From Clostridiales bacterium (GTDB taxonomy: Bacteria > Bacillota > Clostridia > Christensenellales > CAG-314), in contig JAFLVK010000001.1 in NCBI GenBank assembly GCA_022508345.1, positions 228,371-292,370 of the forward strand: a stretch of DNA of 64,000 bases, given 5' to 3'. Below, piece after piece: positions 1 through 10,199 of the stretch (its first letter is position 1; the number at the start of each line of letters is the position of its first letter). A program made the position numbers and the translations under genes. A model generated the notes under the pieces. The model was not told the origin of the DNA and ran no database searches. It saw nothing but the letters and a program-made list of their open reading frames with translations.

Positions 1-2547
1 CTTACCAATATAAATTGAGAGTCGTTGCAATACCCCATTAAATAAGGCTGCAGGTCTTTGGTGGAAACTTGATATCCACGATGTATCAAATTCTTGTCTA
101 ATAAACACCTGCAAATCTTTCATGCTAGCGTTTGAAAAAGCACTTATTGGAATAATCATTCCCAACAAGCTATCGTCGCGCGCAATTAATCTGCATTTTT
201 CAATTACATACGCATATAAATTTGAACATTTCTCTGTTGCATATCCTCTCACTTTGTACGCAATCTCTTTAGGATTATACTCTACATACGGTGGATTGCC
301 AATTATAACATCAAAACCACCGTTGCCGTCCTCTTTGGCAATTATGTCGTAGAACTCGGATATCCAATGGAATGGAGCAGTATCAGCAAGCCATTGTTCA
401 TATGGCTTAGATTCGTGCATTTCCTCGTAAAGAGTCTTATCCAAAATATCATTTAGTGCCTTTCTGCGTTCTTTCAGTCGTTGCTTGGATTCTCTGAATG
501 TTTCATAATCCTCACCGCCACCAAGTTGCAAATCCTTGTAGCGATGTGTCGCCATGGAAAGCATACGCATACTTTCGTTAACTTGTCCCATCATGCTCAT
601 GGCAAACAAGTCGCCGTAAAGGGCATTTTGTAATTCTTGCTCCGTTGCATAGCCTACCAAGGTGTTGCCACATTTGATATTGAAGTCGATATCGGGCAGA
701 GGTTCAATACCAATGTTGTCCCTGCCGTAATTAGGATTAGCAGTGGACACAAGTTTGAGGAACAAGCGAAGTTTTGCGGTCTCAGCTGCTTCCTTCATGA
801 TGTCCACGCCATACAGATTGTTGAGAATGATGGATTTGTATATAAAGTACGCCTTGTTTGGGTGTTGTGACATCTTTTCCAACTCATCTTCAAATAGCCG
901 ACGCACTTTCTTATCTAGGCTAACATTATTTGACATGAAGTCTGCCATTCGACTAAGACAACTACTGTATAACGGTTCCAATATGTTTAACGCAGCGAAA
1001 AGGAATGCACCCGATCCACAGGTGGGATCCAGCACGGTCATATGGGCAATGGCTTCGTATACAACGTATATGAGTTGAGGATCGTCGACCGTATCCACAA
1101 CATCCTGCGCAAAAGCGCAGATATCCAGATTGAGGGTAATGAAATCTTGAATGGATGTAATTGCCCCACTTTGTATCTTTTGCAACGTTTCGTGGTAACG
1201 TTGTCTGCGTTCAACAACCTCACGCCATATTTCTGTAGGTAAAGCGTATTGTTCATCAGCACGTTCATTCCAACGTGCACGCCTTTCCAGCAGATTAGGA
1301 GTGTTAATATCGACACCAATTTTAATGTAGTCGGGCAAGGATAAGTCTACGCCCTTCTTTACCGATTCAAAAATGTATTTGTCTCCACTGTTTTTTAGCA
1401 GTGTCCATATTTCCCTCTTGGGAGCGAAAATGTCTCTGTACTGCTGTTCCGCCTTGTTGAACACAAATGGGATGATGCTGTTACGGGAAATGTACTCAGT
1501 GATATCTTCTTGTGTATAGTAAGCGCCCATTTGTGCGCGATCGTTGATATACTTTTCAAAAATATATCCTAGTACATCGGGACTGATTTCGTTACCGCTT
1601 GCACACTCGCGAGTATCCAAATGCCATTCGTATTGGTCGAACAAATTAAAGATATTTTCAAATGCTCTGTCGTCGATTTCAATATTGGGGCATCTTTGTT
1701 CGATTTCATGAACTTCGAATAAACCACCATTCAGATATGGAATTCTGCCAATCATCTCCACTACTTCAGGGGTGTGTTTATGCGAACCAAAACCTTTGTG
1801 GAACAATGTCAATAAAAAGTTGCGGTAGAAAGAATAAAATTGATTTTTGCCAAGCTTTTGTTTGCTTTCCTCCAATTTGTTACGAAGGTAGTTTCGGTCA
1901 TTGTTCAAGAAACCGCGTTTTTGCATAAAGTAGCAGAACATGAGGCGATTGAGAGTAATACTTGCATACCACTCTCTATCCGCCGTTGCTTCAATGCCTT
2001 TTATAAGTTTGAGCAAACCACTATGTTGCTTTTTGAATCCATCGTAGAACTTTTTTGTTACTTGCTCGGCATTGACAGCAAAGTTGGCATTGACACGATT
2101 GGTAACGTCAAGAATGGTAATCTTATCTTCCTCATCCAAATCGAATATAAGACCTGCGGCCTTTTCATAAAGTCGTTCTGGATCTTGCGAAGTATTGTAC
2201 ACAATTTCCGTCTTCTTTGCCTTTCCGCCAATGTTGTAGGAGTACAACCACACTTGTTGCGTTTTGACCTTATTTGTGAATATCAAGATATGTTCATGCA
2301 ACAACTTCTTAATTTGATTGTCTATTGTGATTCTCGTCGAATACACAGGTATTCTACCGTCATCAGAGATACAGACAATGACCTTGAAACCACTTTTGTC
2401 TGCGACAATTTCAAAGTTGTATTTGCCCCCTTTGATTTCTATTGGCTGTAATGTGTTGTGACTATAGTCCCAACCCAAGTAATTAAACAAACCTTTGAAA
2501 TCGAATGATCTGACATATTCCGAAAAGTCTTTGCGTGATATATTCAT
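1..2547 (-). CDS. Large class I SAM-dependent DNA (adenine-type) methyltransferase, Eco57I/PglX-like, partial (C-terminus runs off window start)
   Basis: Open frame on minus strand from ATG at 2547 (MNISRKDFSEYVRSFDFKGLFNYLGWDYSHN...) to the window edge; in-frame DVIIGNPPYVEYNPKE (amino-MTase NPPY motif) around 276-312; starts 1 nt after the stop of the helicase gene. Absent from the ORF track because it has no stop in the window. Confidence 0.88.
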   Translation of the reverse strand, partial: MNISRKDFSEYVRSFDFKGLFNYLGWDYSHNTLQPIEIKGGKYNFEIVADKSGFKVIVCISDDGRIPVYSTRITIDNQIKKLLHEHILIFTNKVKTQQVWLYSYNIGGKAKKTEIVYNTSQDPERLYEKAAGLIFDLDEEDKITILDVTNRVNANFAVNAEQVTKKFYDGFKKQHSGLLKLIKGIEATADREWYASITLNRLMFCYFMQKRGFLNNDRNYLRNKLEESKQKLGKNQFYSFYRNFLLTLFHKGFGSHKHTPEVVEMIGRIPYLNGGLFEVHEIEQRCPNIEIDDRAFENIFNLFDQYEWHLDTRECASGNEISPDVLGYIFEKYINDRAQMGAYYTQEDITEYISRNSIIPFVFNKAEQQYRDIFAPKREIWTLLKNSGDKYIFESVKKGVDLSLPDYIKIGVDINTPNLLERRARWNERADEQYALPTEIWREVVERRQRYHETLQKIQSGAITSIQDFITLNLDICAFAQDVVDTVDDPQLIYVVYEAIAHMTVLDPTCGSGAFLFAALNILEPLYSSCLSRMADFMSNNVSLDKKVRRLFEDELEKMSQHPNKAYFIYKSIILNNLYGVDIMKEAAETAKLRLFLKLVSTANPNYGRDNIGIEPLPDIDFNIKCGNTLVGYATEQELQNALYGDLFAMSMMGQVNESMRMLSMATHRYKDLQLGGGEDYETFRESKQRLKERRKALNDILDKTLYEEMHESKPYEQWLADTAPFHWISEFYDIIAKEDGNGGFDVIIGNPPYVEYNPKEIAYKVRGYATEKCSNLYAYVIEKCRLIARDDSLLGMIIPISAFSNASMKDLQVFIRQEFDTSWISSFHQRPAALFNGVLQRLSIYIGK

Positions 2548-2548
2548 A

Positions 2549-5500
2549 TTAATCCTCTGTTTTTCTTAGTCCAAGCGAGCATATTATTTGTGTCAATTTA
2601 TGTTCGGTTTCAAAACCGTCTTTATTACATAGCCTGTCTTCATTCATAAGCGTTGTAACTAACTCAACAAGCTGTTCATCGCTAATACCTGCTTTTAACT
2701 GGCGCGAAATAACATCACGTGCATACTCCTTGATTGGATACTTGTAAATATCATCAAGAGCACGTTTGTTATCATCTGTTATGAAAATTGTACCTTCGTT
2801 TTCTTCGAGATATCTACTCATACGCATGTATGTTTTGTACTTGACACCAGTCTTGCGACCCAATGTGCCTGTAGCGTTGCGTTCCTCTGTAGAAATCAGC
2901 TCTATGCCCTGCTTAACAATTTTGTGATGATTTTCAAGTCTTGGTTGTACTGCACAATCAAAGTCACACTCTGCTGCCTTAAGTATTGCAAACTGTGATT
3001 GAGTAACTATCTGACCATTGGCATCCAACCATGTCATTACATCATTTCCTTCATACGTGCGCGCATAGACGACAACACCATCTTCGTTTTTGGCTGTTGT
3101 GTTGCTTTTGGTGCTGAATACAACGTCTGGCAAATTGGACACTGTGTTCTTTAACTCCGGATGTTGGTCTATCGCATTCTTCCAAATTTGATATGCGTAA
3201 GATGCAAGGTCAACCTCGGTGTCGTCTTGTTCATCAAATATTCCTGCCTTTTCACTGTACAAGTCAGAAATATTGATAGGATCGCCATCGAAGAATACCT
3301 CGTCTGAGCCAACCACTTCGGCATTATCTTTTATGCGCTTTTTGAGCTTTTTGCGTAACCCAATAATTTTTTCGATACCGTCTTCCGGAAGGAAAGAGTA
3401 ACACAATATTTGCTCTGCTTCCTGCCCAAGTCTGTCAACACGACCGGCACGTTGAATAAGTCGGATAAGCGCCCAAGGTAAATCGAAATTTACCACAATA
3501 TGTGAATCTTGCAAGTTTTGTCCTTCACTCAAAACATCTGTTGAAATTAAGACGCGCAATTCGTTGCTTTTGTTGACATCAGTGGTTTTATTACTCTTAG
3601 GGCTAAACTGTTTTACCAAGTCGGAAATATTTTCGCTGCCACCCACTGCAACACCTATGTTATCTATGCCAAGTTTTTTCAATTCGTCAAATAAGTAATT
3701 GGCTGTATCGGCAAATTGAGTAAATACGAGTATTTTCTCGTTCTTATGTGAATCTGTAATAAATTGAGCAAGCGCTTGCAATTTCCTGTCCTGATTTGCA
3801 TGCCATTCAGGGACCTTTTTGAGTATTGAAAGAAGAGATATGTTGTCTTCATTCAGTGCTTGGGATAACTTTTCACGGTCAAAATACTGAGCTCGCATCC
3901 ATTTGAAATTACTTTGTCTATTTTGACTAAATTCTTGATACAAATCCTTAGCTTTCGCTTGATATTCTTCCTTTGTAAAGCCAAAGTAAGAACTGCCGAA
4001 AAGAAGTTCATCATCCTCTACATCGGAATAAAAATCGACATCAACGGAACTTCCACCGACAGGCACCGGTAGGTTGTTTTCTACGGCGTACGCGACTATG
4101 TAATTTCTAAGAATCAATCTGCTAACCGAAAGCAAAAATGCGTAGCCGGAACTTTCCAAACGTTTGTATAAGTTAGTACGACAAAATCCTCTCGTGCGTC
4201 GTCCCGCACGTGAAAGTCCTTCAACTAACGCTGCTTCCTCGGAATTCATGCTTTTGACTTCTTTTTTTTTTATATAATCTAGAAGACTGTAGCGAGGCAA
4301 CTCAAGGTCATCAATACGCTGTACTATACTTTTCCCATATAACCTTGCGTATTCGTCGGTTTTATCCTCCAAGTTCAAAGCAAACTCAACTTTCTTGGGA
4401 ATTCTGTCGGGGAAATACGAGCGTTGACCATTAGCGAATTCTATGTACTTACGACCAGTTTGTAAATCTATTTGTGCATAATTAGCTTTAATAAAACTTC
4501 GTGTTCTACGAACTAAATACTGCTTCATCAACTCACGCCAATCATCAGCACAGTCGCTTTTTTCAAAAGCGTTTATGCTACGTATATGCGTATCTGTATG
4601 TTTGGCGTGAAATTGTATTACACCACCAAGTTTATTGATGTAATGTTCCGGACTAATACCTAAATCATAGTCCTCTGGCAAGAATAGCTTGAGTTGACTT
4701 GCTAAATCCTGATAAGACTTGTTATATGGCGTTGCAGATAGAAGAACAACTTTGCTGTCGTTATCCTCTATGTACGACTTGACCATTTTATATGTTTTAT
4801 TTTCACTATTTCGGAAATTGTGACTTTCATCGATGATAACTAGACGGTAGCGACGCAAATTGCGCAATTCTTTTACCATGCTGTGTGACAATATTCTTGC
4901 ATGTAGACCGTACTTCTCAACGTATCCACGCCACATTTCTTCCAGATTTTTTGGACACAAAATGAGTGTATTAAAGCCAATGTCATCTTCCATAATCTTT
5001 GCTATAGCAGAAGCGACCATTGTTTTGCCCAAACCGACAACGTCGCCAACCATAACACCATTTCGCTTATTAAGATGATGTGCCGCAATTAAAACAGCCT
5101 TTTGTTGAAAATCCAACAATTCTCTTTCGAATTCTCTTGGCAACTTGAACTCACTAATACCTGTACGTGCTTCTTGCGACAAATGATATGCCATTTTGAG
5201 ATAAACATTGTACGGAGGGATTGATTCCTCACGCGCCCAGCTTTCCTCAATTACCTTTATCAATTCTTTTGTAATATCTATAGACCAACGATCGTTCCAC
5301 CTATCATCAAACCATTTAGCAAGCTTAGTTGCAGCATCCTGCTCTAAAACGTCAACATTCAACTCGCCTTGGTTTTGCAATCCGGAAAATGTAAAATTGC
5401 TACTGCCGACTAATGCAAGTTTATCTGTTATAGTGTCTTTAGAATATGCCAGATAGAGCTTGGCATGAAGTTGATGACGAAGAAACAGTTTTATAACTAC

Positions 5501-5902
5501 CTTGCCGCTTTTTAATTGTTTGAGTAAATGTTGAATAGTTTTTTCATCTTCATTTGTTGGAGTACCAACTGTAAGTTGTTTGCGTAGCTCCGTGGCAAGT
5601 TGTTTTTTCAATGCATTGGCTTTCTTTTGATCAATCAAGCTGCCATCTCTAGGATCCAATTCGTCAATGATTGTATCCAATGGTAACTTGGTCATGCCAA
5701 CAAGTAAGCGACAGTATCTTACTACTGTCTCTTCATTTTCTTCGACAGGCATGCCATCTAATAAATCAATTTGATCGCAGACTGTCTTCCAGCCGCGAAT
5801 ATTGAAATAGCCTGCACAATAATCGACTCTCTTTGCCACACTAATATGTTGCTTGAGTCCATGTGCAAATTGAAGTTCTATGTTGTCGTATATTTTAGGC
5901 AT
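2549..5902 (-). CDS. Phospholipase D-like nuclease domain fused to SNF2/superfamily 2 helicase (restriction/defence-type)
   Basis: 1117 aa; HKD-type HAKLYLAYSKD...GSSNFTFSG, Walker A GDVVGLGKTM, motif II VIIDESHNFRN, motif VI QRAGRVDRLGQ. Confidence 0.9.
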   Translation of the reverse strand: MPKIYDNIELQFAHGLKQHISVAKRVDYCAGYFNIRGWKTVCDQIDLLDGMPVEENEETVVRYCRLLVGMTKLPLDTIIDELDPRDGSLIDQKKANALKKQLATELRKQLTVGTPTNEDEKTIQHLLKQLKSGKVVIKLFLRHQLHAKLYLAYSKDTITDKLALVGSSNFTFSGLQNQGELNVDVLEQDAATKLAKWFDDRWNDRWSIDITKELIKVIEESWAREESIPPYNVYLKMAYHLSQEARTGISEFKLPREFERELLDFQQKAVLIAAHHLNKRNGVMVGDVVGLGKTMVASAIAKIMEDDIGFNTLILCPKNLEEMWRGYVEKYGLHARILSHSMVKELRNLRRYRLVIIDESHNFRNSENKTYKMVKSYIEDNDSKVVLLSATPYNKSYQDLASQLKLFLPEDYDLGISPEHYINKLGGVIQFHAKHTDTHIRSINAFEKSDCADDWRELMKQYLVRRTRSFIKANYAQIDLQTGRKYIEFANGQRSYFPDRIPKKVEFALNLEDKTDEYARLYGKSIVQRIDDLELPRYSLLDYIKKKEVKSMNSEEAALVEGLSRAGRRTRGFCRTNLYKRLESSGYAFLLSVSRLILRNYIVAYAVENNLPVPVGGSSVDVDFYSDVEDDELLFGSSYFGFTKEEYQAKAKDLYQEFSQNRQSNFKWMRAQYFDREKLSQALNEDNISLLSILKKVPEWHANQDRKLQALAQFITDSHKNEKILVFTQFADTANYLFDELKKLGIDNIGVAVGGSENISDLVKQFSPKSNKTTDVNKSNELRVLISTDVLSEGQNLQDSHIVVNFDLPWALIRLIQRAGRVDRLGQEAEQILCYSFLPEDGIEKIIGLRKKLKKRIKDNAEVVGSDEVFFDGDPINISDLYSEKAGIFDEQDDTEVDLASYAYQIWKNAIDQHPELKNTVSNLPDVVFSTKSNTTAKNEDGVVVYARTYEGNDVMTWLDANGQIVTQSQFAILKAAECDFDCAVQPRLENHHKIVKQGIELISTEERNATGTLGRKTGVKYKTYMRMSRYLEENEGTIFITDDNKRALDDIYKYPIKEYARDVISRQLKAGISDEQLVELVTTLMNEDRLCNKDGFETEHKLTQIICSLGLRKTED

Positions 5903-6954
5903 CTAACGCTCCTATGTTATCCTTCAACGGAAATACATTGAAATTTATATGTATCTTATATAATAACACAAAACTCAGTTTTAATCAATAATACGGTTTT
6001 AACTTAATCACATTAACCTTTTCATCTCGCAAATAAATCATTAAAATTACTTACTAGAGAACTCTCAAAAGCGGGTTTCCCGCTTGTTCGGCGGTTGCGA
6101 TGGCAACGGCATCGAAAGTGGCATTTTGCCCACTTTCCTTATCCTGCCCTATTTACATACAGTTTTCGTCCCACTTTTGCTTGTTTAGCAATAACGGTCA
6201 TTGTTGACTTTACAGGCTTTTTTATTGATAGCCGTGTATTTAAAAAATGTATTTGATAGGTAGAAGAAAATATGAAAAATCATTGCTGAAACATTAATAT
6301 TTAAAATGATTTTTAAATGGGTAATTATGTCGCCCACATGTCAGATAGAATATTGTCAATAAATATGGCTTGGTGTGATTATTTTAAAATCTTGCGTTAG
6401 TTTGAAAACATTTTCAAACTCGTCATTAGGTGTCGAGTTTGTTGTGTAAAGTTATGAAGAAAAATATTAAACCGTAGGGAAACACTACTGTTTGACTGTT
6501 AAAATACAGCGGATAAACTACAAAAAATAAAAAAAGATTTTCAAGCGATAATTAGATGTCCGCTTTAAACGTTAGAATACTCTCATAAAAAGCAAAGGAG
6601 GTGATACCGATGTGCAATTATTGACTTGCCGGAAGTCGATAAACACGGCAAACGACGCCAAACAAATCTTCTAGCACGCTACATAGTTAGCAGGCGAGAA
6701 TATAAACACAAATAGATAAATGTGGCACATTTTGCTAAAAACATAGGCAGGATAAGGAAAGTGCCACAATTTGGATTTTTAACACTTTCGGTTGACTTTT
6801 GCTTGCGCAAAGTCTGGACAAGTGGGAAACCCACTTTCCGCTTGGTTTGTAGTCCACAGCGACACTAAATTTGCGACATGCTATTGACATTTTTCTCCGA
6901 AGCAAGTAAAATATAATTATCGTATAAATACGACTTGTATATTTGGAGGTACAA

Positions 6955-7167
6955 ATGGAAAAGAAAGCAAGATCAATCAAGGACAAAAGATACGAAGAGA
7001 AACACAAAGAAGAACGCAAAGCCAAATGCATGGTATGGGGCACGAGTGTACCGAGAGAGAAAGCCGAACAAATAAATGAGTTTTTGAAAAGATACGGCTA
7101 TACAAAGGTGCAGCTCATTGAAGCAGGATACAAAGCGCTGTTAGATGACGCTGCTGAACACCACTAG
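6955..7167 (+). CDS. Small basic/charged protein, possibly DNA-binding, of the type seen in integrated elements; function unknown
   Basis: ATG at 6955 preceded by ggaggt RBS (track starts at upstream TTG); MEKKARSIKDKRYEEKHKEERKAKCMVWGTSVPREKAEQINEFLKRYGYTKVQLIEAGYKALLDD. Confidence 0.55.
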   Translation: MEKKARSIKDKRYEEKHKEERKAKCMVWGTSVPREKAEQINEFLKRYGYTKVQLIEAGYKALLDDAAEHH

Positions 7168-7179
7168 GACTCGGCAAGA

Positions 7180-7520
7180 TTAAGGATGACTATGACGACT
7201 TCTTTGAATTTGAAAAATTACAACAAAAGAAAAATGAGTGATTCATTTTTTGAAAAAGGAGGAAACGCGATGGAGAGAGAAGATTGTATTCGGAGCTATA
7301 AGGACGCAGAATAATTCTGCACTATTGTCCGAATAAGAGGAATTGGCAAAAATACAATCACAGACACAAAATAATGCCGTCAATGATTTGAACTTCTTGG
7401 AGGCATTACAAGAGCAAATGAAAATCTTTCAAAAAACTTTGGAGATGTTTGCTCAGAACAAGAAAAATGGGGAGACTCCGAATGCAAACGGAAAACTTTT
7501 TTTAAACAAATAAAAATAAA
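7180..7520 (+). pseudogene. Decayed coding remnants of an accessory/mobile element
   Basis: Coding-like fragments in shifting frames broken by stops: ...KIVFGAIRTQNNSALLSE* then EELAKIQSQTQNNAVNDLNFLEALQEQMKIFQKTLEMFAQNKKNGETPNANGKLFLNK*; RBS aaaggaggaaacgcgATG opens only a 14-codon frame. Confidence 0.4.
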
Positions 7521-7601
7521 CCGATTTATCGACCTTTTTACTATGCGCTACTCACGTCAATGCAAAAAATAACTGAAATTTCTCTGATTAAATTAAATGT
7601 G

Positions 7602-8318
7602 TCAACTTTTCCACGGGCGACTTTTCCCAAGCCATCCGTTATTGTACCAATACTCATTGTCAAGTTCTACAACACCGTTTTTACGTACTTGTTTTTGTAT
7701 TATACGACAAAGATTAAACCTAATTTTAGTTATAAGCTTTGTGCGCGCTGGCTTTGAATATTTGATTTTAGCAAATTTGCAAGCTAATCTGTTTATATTT
7801 CTAGTAAGTTTTTTGCGCCGCTTTTCAGAAACTTTATCCCAGATAATATCGCTCATTAGCGCACCATTGAATACGCCAATTTTTGATATACCCCACCAAG
7901 ACAAACTGTGTTTTATATCTTTTGCAGTTGACTTTGCTCCTGCGCCAAGGCACTGCGTAATTATTACGGCTCGCTTGCCAAACATTTCGGGCGCAGGTCT
8001 GTGGGGCATCCAACGATACCCAAAGTGGTCTAATAATGCTTTCATTGCACCCGTAGCGTGCATAACGTACGCAGGTGAAGTCATAACGATTAAATCAGTT
8101 GTCATAAGAGATTTTTCAATTGCATTTATACAATTAAAGTCTTTACAGTAATTTTCGCCTTTCATAAAACAACTAGTACAACCCACGCAAAAGGACGAGC
8201 AGTCTCTTGGCAGGTAGAATTCAGTTATTTCTGCCCCTTGAAAATATTGCAAAAAAATCTCTTTCAAGCGATATGTAACGCCACGTTTCTCTGTGCCATT
8301 TATTACTGTTATTTTCAT
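7602..8318 (-). CDS. NAD(P)H-dependent FMN reductase / flavodoxin-like oxidoreductase
   Basis: 238 aa; MKITVINGTEKRGVTYRL..., CVGCTSCFMKGENYC, MTSPAYVMHATGAMKALLDHFGYRWMPHRP typical of iron-sulfur/flavodoxin-like reductases. Confidence 0.8.
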   Translation of the reverse strand: MKITVINGTEKRGVTYRLKEIFLQYFQGAEITEFYLPRDCSSFCVGCTSCFMKGENYCKDFNCINAIEKSLMTTDLIVMTSPAYVMHATGAMKALLDHFGYRWMPHRPAPEMFGKRAVIITQCLGAGAKSTAKDIKHSLSWWGISKIGVFNGALMSDIIWDKVSEKRRKKLTRNINRLACKFAKIKYSKPARTKLITKIRFNLCRIIQKQVRKNGVVELDNEYWYNNGWLGKSRPWKS

Positions 8319-8513
8319 GTTGATTTTTCTCTACTAAAATGGTTTATCGTACACTATTATTATAGCATGACCGCCTCCCGAAAAGCAATGTCTTTTAGCG
8401 CGCATTATTCATTTAAAATTCATAACGAGCATGGCAAAAATGCTAAAGCAATAGAAAAGAGCATACCAACGGTACACTCTTGCTGTTGCGACTCATAATG
8501 AAGTCGCCGTCTA

Positions 8514-8588
8514 TGGCTAGGGTAGCAGGATTCGAACCTGCGGGTGACGGAGTCAGAATCCGTTGCCTTACCGCTTGGCGATACCCCA
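8514..8588 (-). tRNA. tRNA-Gln(CTG), with encoded CCA
   Basis: Reverse complement TGGGGTATCGCCAAGCGGTAAGGCAACGGATTCTGACTCCGTCACCCGCAGGTTCGAATCCTGCTACCCTAGCCA folds as a cloverleaf, anticodon CTG; promoter TTGACA-N17-TATACT (8600-8628) upstream. Confidence 0.96.
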
Positions 8589-8599
8589 ATATTGCTTAT

Positions 8600-8628
8600 A
8601 GTATAATCCAATTTGTTGAAGTTGTCAA
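8600..8628 (-). promoter_or_regulatory. Sigma-A type promoter of tRNA-Gln
   Basis: TTGACA (8623-8628), 17-bp spacer, TATACT (8600-8605) on minus strand. Confidence 0.75.
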
Positions 8629-8829
8629 ATGCTATTTGTTATTAAATATAGTTTATTTCCATTGTATAAAATTAAATTCTATCTTATCAAAATACACATA
8701 TAAAAGTTGATACTCTTCTATTAGATTTGCATTCACCACTGCTTGATGTTAACGAAATAGGTTATTATGTTTTTATATATTTGCTTAAAATACTGTTGCT
8801 TAGTAATAAAATAGATTGTTAACTATTGC

Positions 8830-8878
8830 GTAATTAAAAAGGAGAATGCGACTGCTTTGCACTCTCCTTTTTCAATAT
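8830..8878. terminator. Intrinsic terminator hairpin
   Basis: aaaaaggagaatgcgactgctttgcactctcctttttc. Confidence 0.6.
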
Positions 8879-8906
8879 TCAAAATATATTATTTTACTGT
8901 ATTTAT

Positions 8907-9236
8907 TTAATCTTTTTGTTCCTCAGAGCCCTGCGTTTTTTCGTTTGACTCCGTGTTAACATCAGCGGTATTTTTATTTTTCTGACGGGCAAGAAAATCC
9001 TTTACAAGAAAGATGATGTGCACGATAAACAGCGCGCCATTCATAAATGCGGTAGAGAAGGACTGGATAAACACGGTGGCATATATGACGAAAGCCAAAC
9101 AACCCACCATATTTATTAATCTTGTAATTACCTGTTTTGTAAACAAAAAGGATATCAGAATAAATGCCGAGGCAATTATCCCAAGCCACTCTACGCTCCA
9201 GTCGATGGTAAATTCTGCCAATAACGTATAGATCAT
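8907..9236 (-). CDS. YgjV-like small membrane protein
   Basis: 109 aa, several TM helices: WLGIIASAFILISFLFTKQVITRLINMVGCLAFVIYATVFIQSFSTAFMNGALFIVHIIFL. Confidence 0.65.
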   Translation of the reverse strand: MIYTLLAEFTIDWSVEWLGIIASAFILISFLFTKQVITRLINMVGCLAFVIYATVFIQSFSTAFMNGALFIVHIIFLVKDFLARQKNKNTADVNTESNEKTQGSEEQKD

Positions 9237-9318
9237 AAATTTCTCCTTGTCGTGATGTAAAAATAAATTGCTAGCTTGTACTTGTGTGTGAATTTGCGTC
9301 CATGCTGCGAACAGCCTG

Positions 9319-10047
9319 TCAGTTGAAGTTGACCAAAAAGTAATCGGCTGCCCTTACTCGCTCCAGGTTGTATTTAGGGGCAAGATTTTGCGAAGCAACA
9401 TTGTCGCAAACAATATAAGCGTACGGAATATCTCCCTTTGCAATAACCATGTTGCACAGCGCCGTCATAACCTCCAGTGCGTATCCCTTGCGACGGTGCT
9501 CCGGCTCGGTGTAAAGCATGCCAAGGCTCTTTTCCAAATGCAACAGACACCAGCAAACGGGTTTACCGTCAACGTATATGGCTGCTGACGGGTGGCGGCG
9601 AAGCACCTCCAAAATATCCGCTATCGGCGCGTGATAATGTGTTCCGTCGGATATTTTTTGCGCGAAGTTCGGCGACATGGGGGAAATTTCCTGCTTACAC
9701 TCGTAGCTTAACGGCTTGCCGTTCCATACATACAAATAACAGTTGGTTTCCCACACAAAGTCGTAACTACTGCGCAAAATGTTGGTAACAAATGGGTCTA
9801 CTCCGCTAAACTCAACCTTACTGTAATGTAGCTTCAGCTTGCTGACCACCGCCAAAACAAACTCGGCACTATCTGTCTTGAAGCAACACTTGATATCGCC
9901 ATTGACGTCGGCAATCAACGCGTAACTGTCGCCGTCGTTGTAAGTCACAACACTGTCGGCATTTGTGCAGTAACCTTCAAAGATAAGCGTGTCCGCATAA
10001 CTCTTGAATTTTTCCAACAATTTTTTGGTAGGTTTAACCTGCTTCAT
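9319..10047 (-). CDS. GNAT-family N-acetyltransferase
   Basis: 242 aa; C-terminal SLGMLYTEPEHRRKGYALEVMTALCN (acetyl-CoA binding motif A). Confidence 0.75.
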   Translation of the reverse strand: MKQVKPTKKLLEKFKSYADTLIFEGYCTNADSVVTYNDGDSYALIADVNGDIKCCFKTDSAEFVLAVVSKLKLHYSKVEFSGVDPFVTNILRSSYDFVWETNCYLYVWNGKPLSYECKQEISPMSPNFAQKISDGTHYHAPIADILEVLRRHPSAAIYVDGKPVCWCLLHLEKSLGMLYTEPEHRRKGYALEVMTALCNMVIAKGDIPYAYIVCDNVASQNLAPKYNLERVRAADYFLVNFN

Positions 10048-10199
10048 GATTATATTTTACCAAAATTACAGCAGAATTTCAATAGTTTTAAGCTTTTTGC
10101 AGGCAATGTATATTGTTGATATATTCCCGTAAACATGGTATACTAAAAAAAGTGAAACTAAAATTCCGACAACACCCAAGTAGACAGATGAGGTAAAAC

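Noticed and set aside
1840-2451. Plus-strand 203-aa ORF
   Set aside because: Antisense to the methyltransferase gene, which has a clear start, family motifs and tight linkage; no RBS or family resemblance.
7597-8151. Plus-strand 184-aa ORF
   Set aside because: Antisense to the flavodoxin-like reductase.
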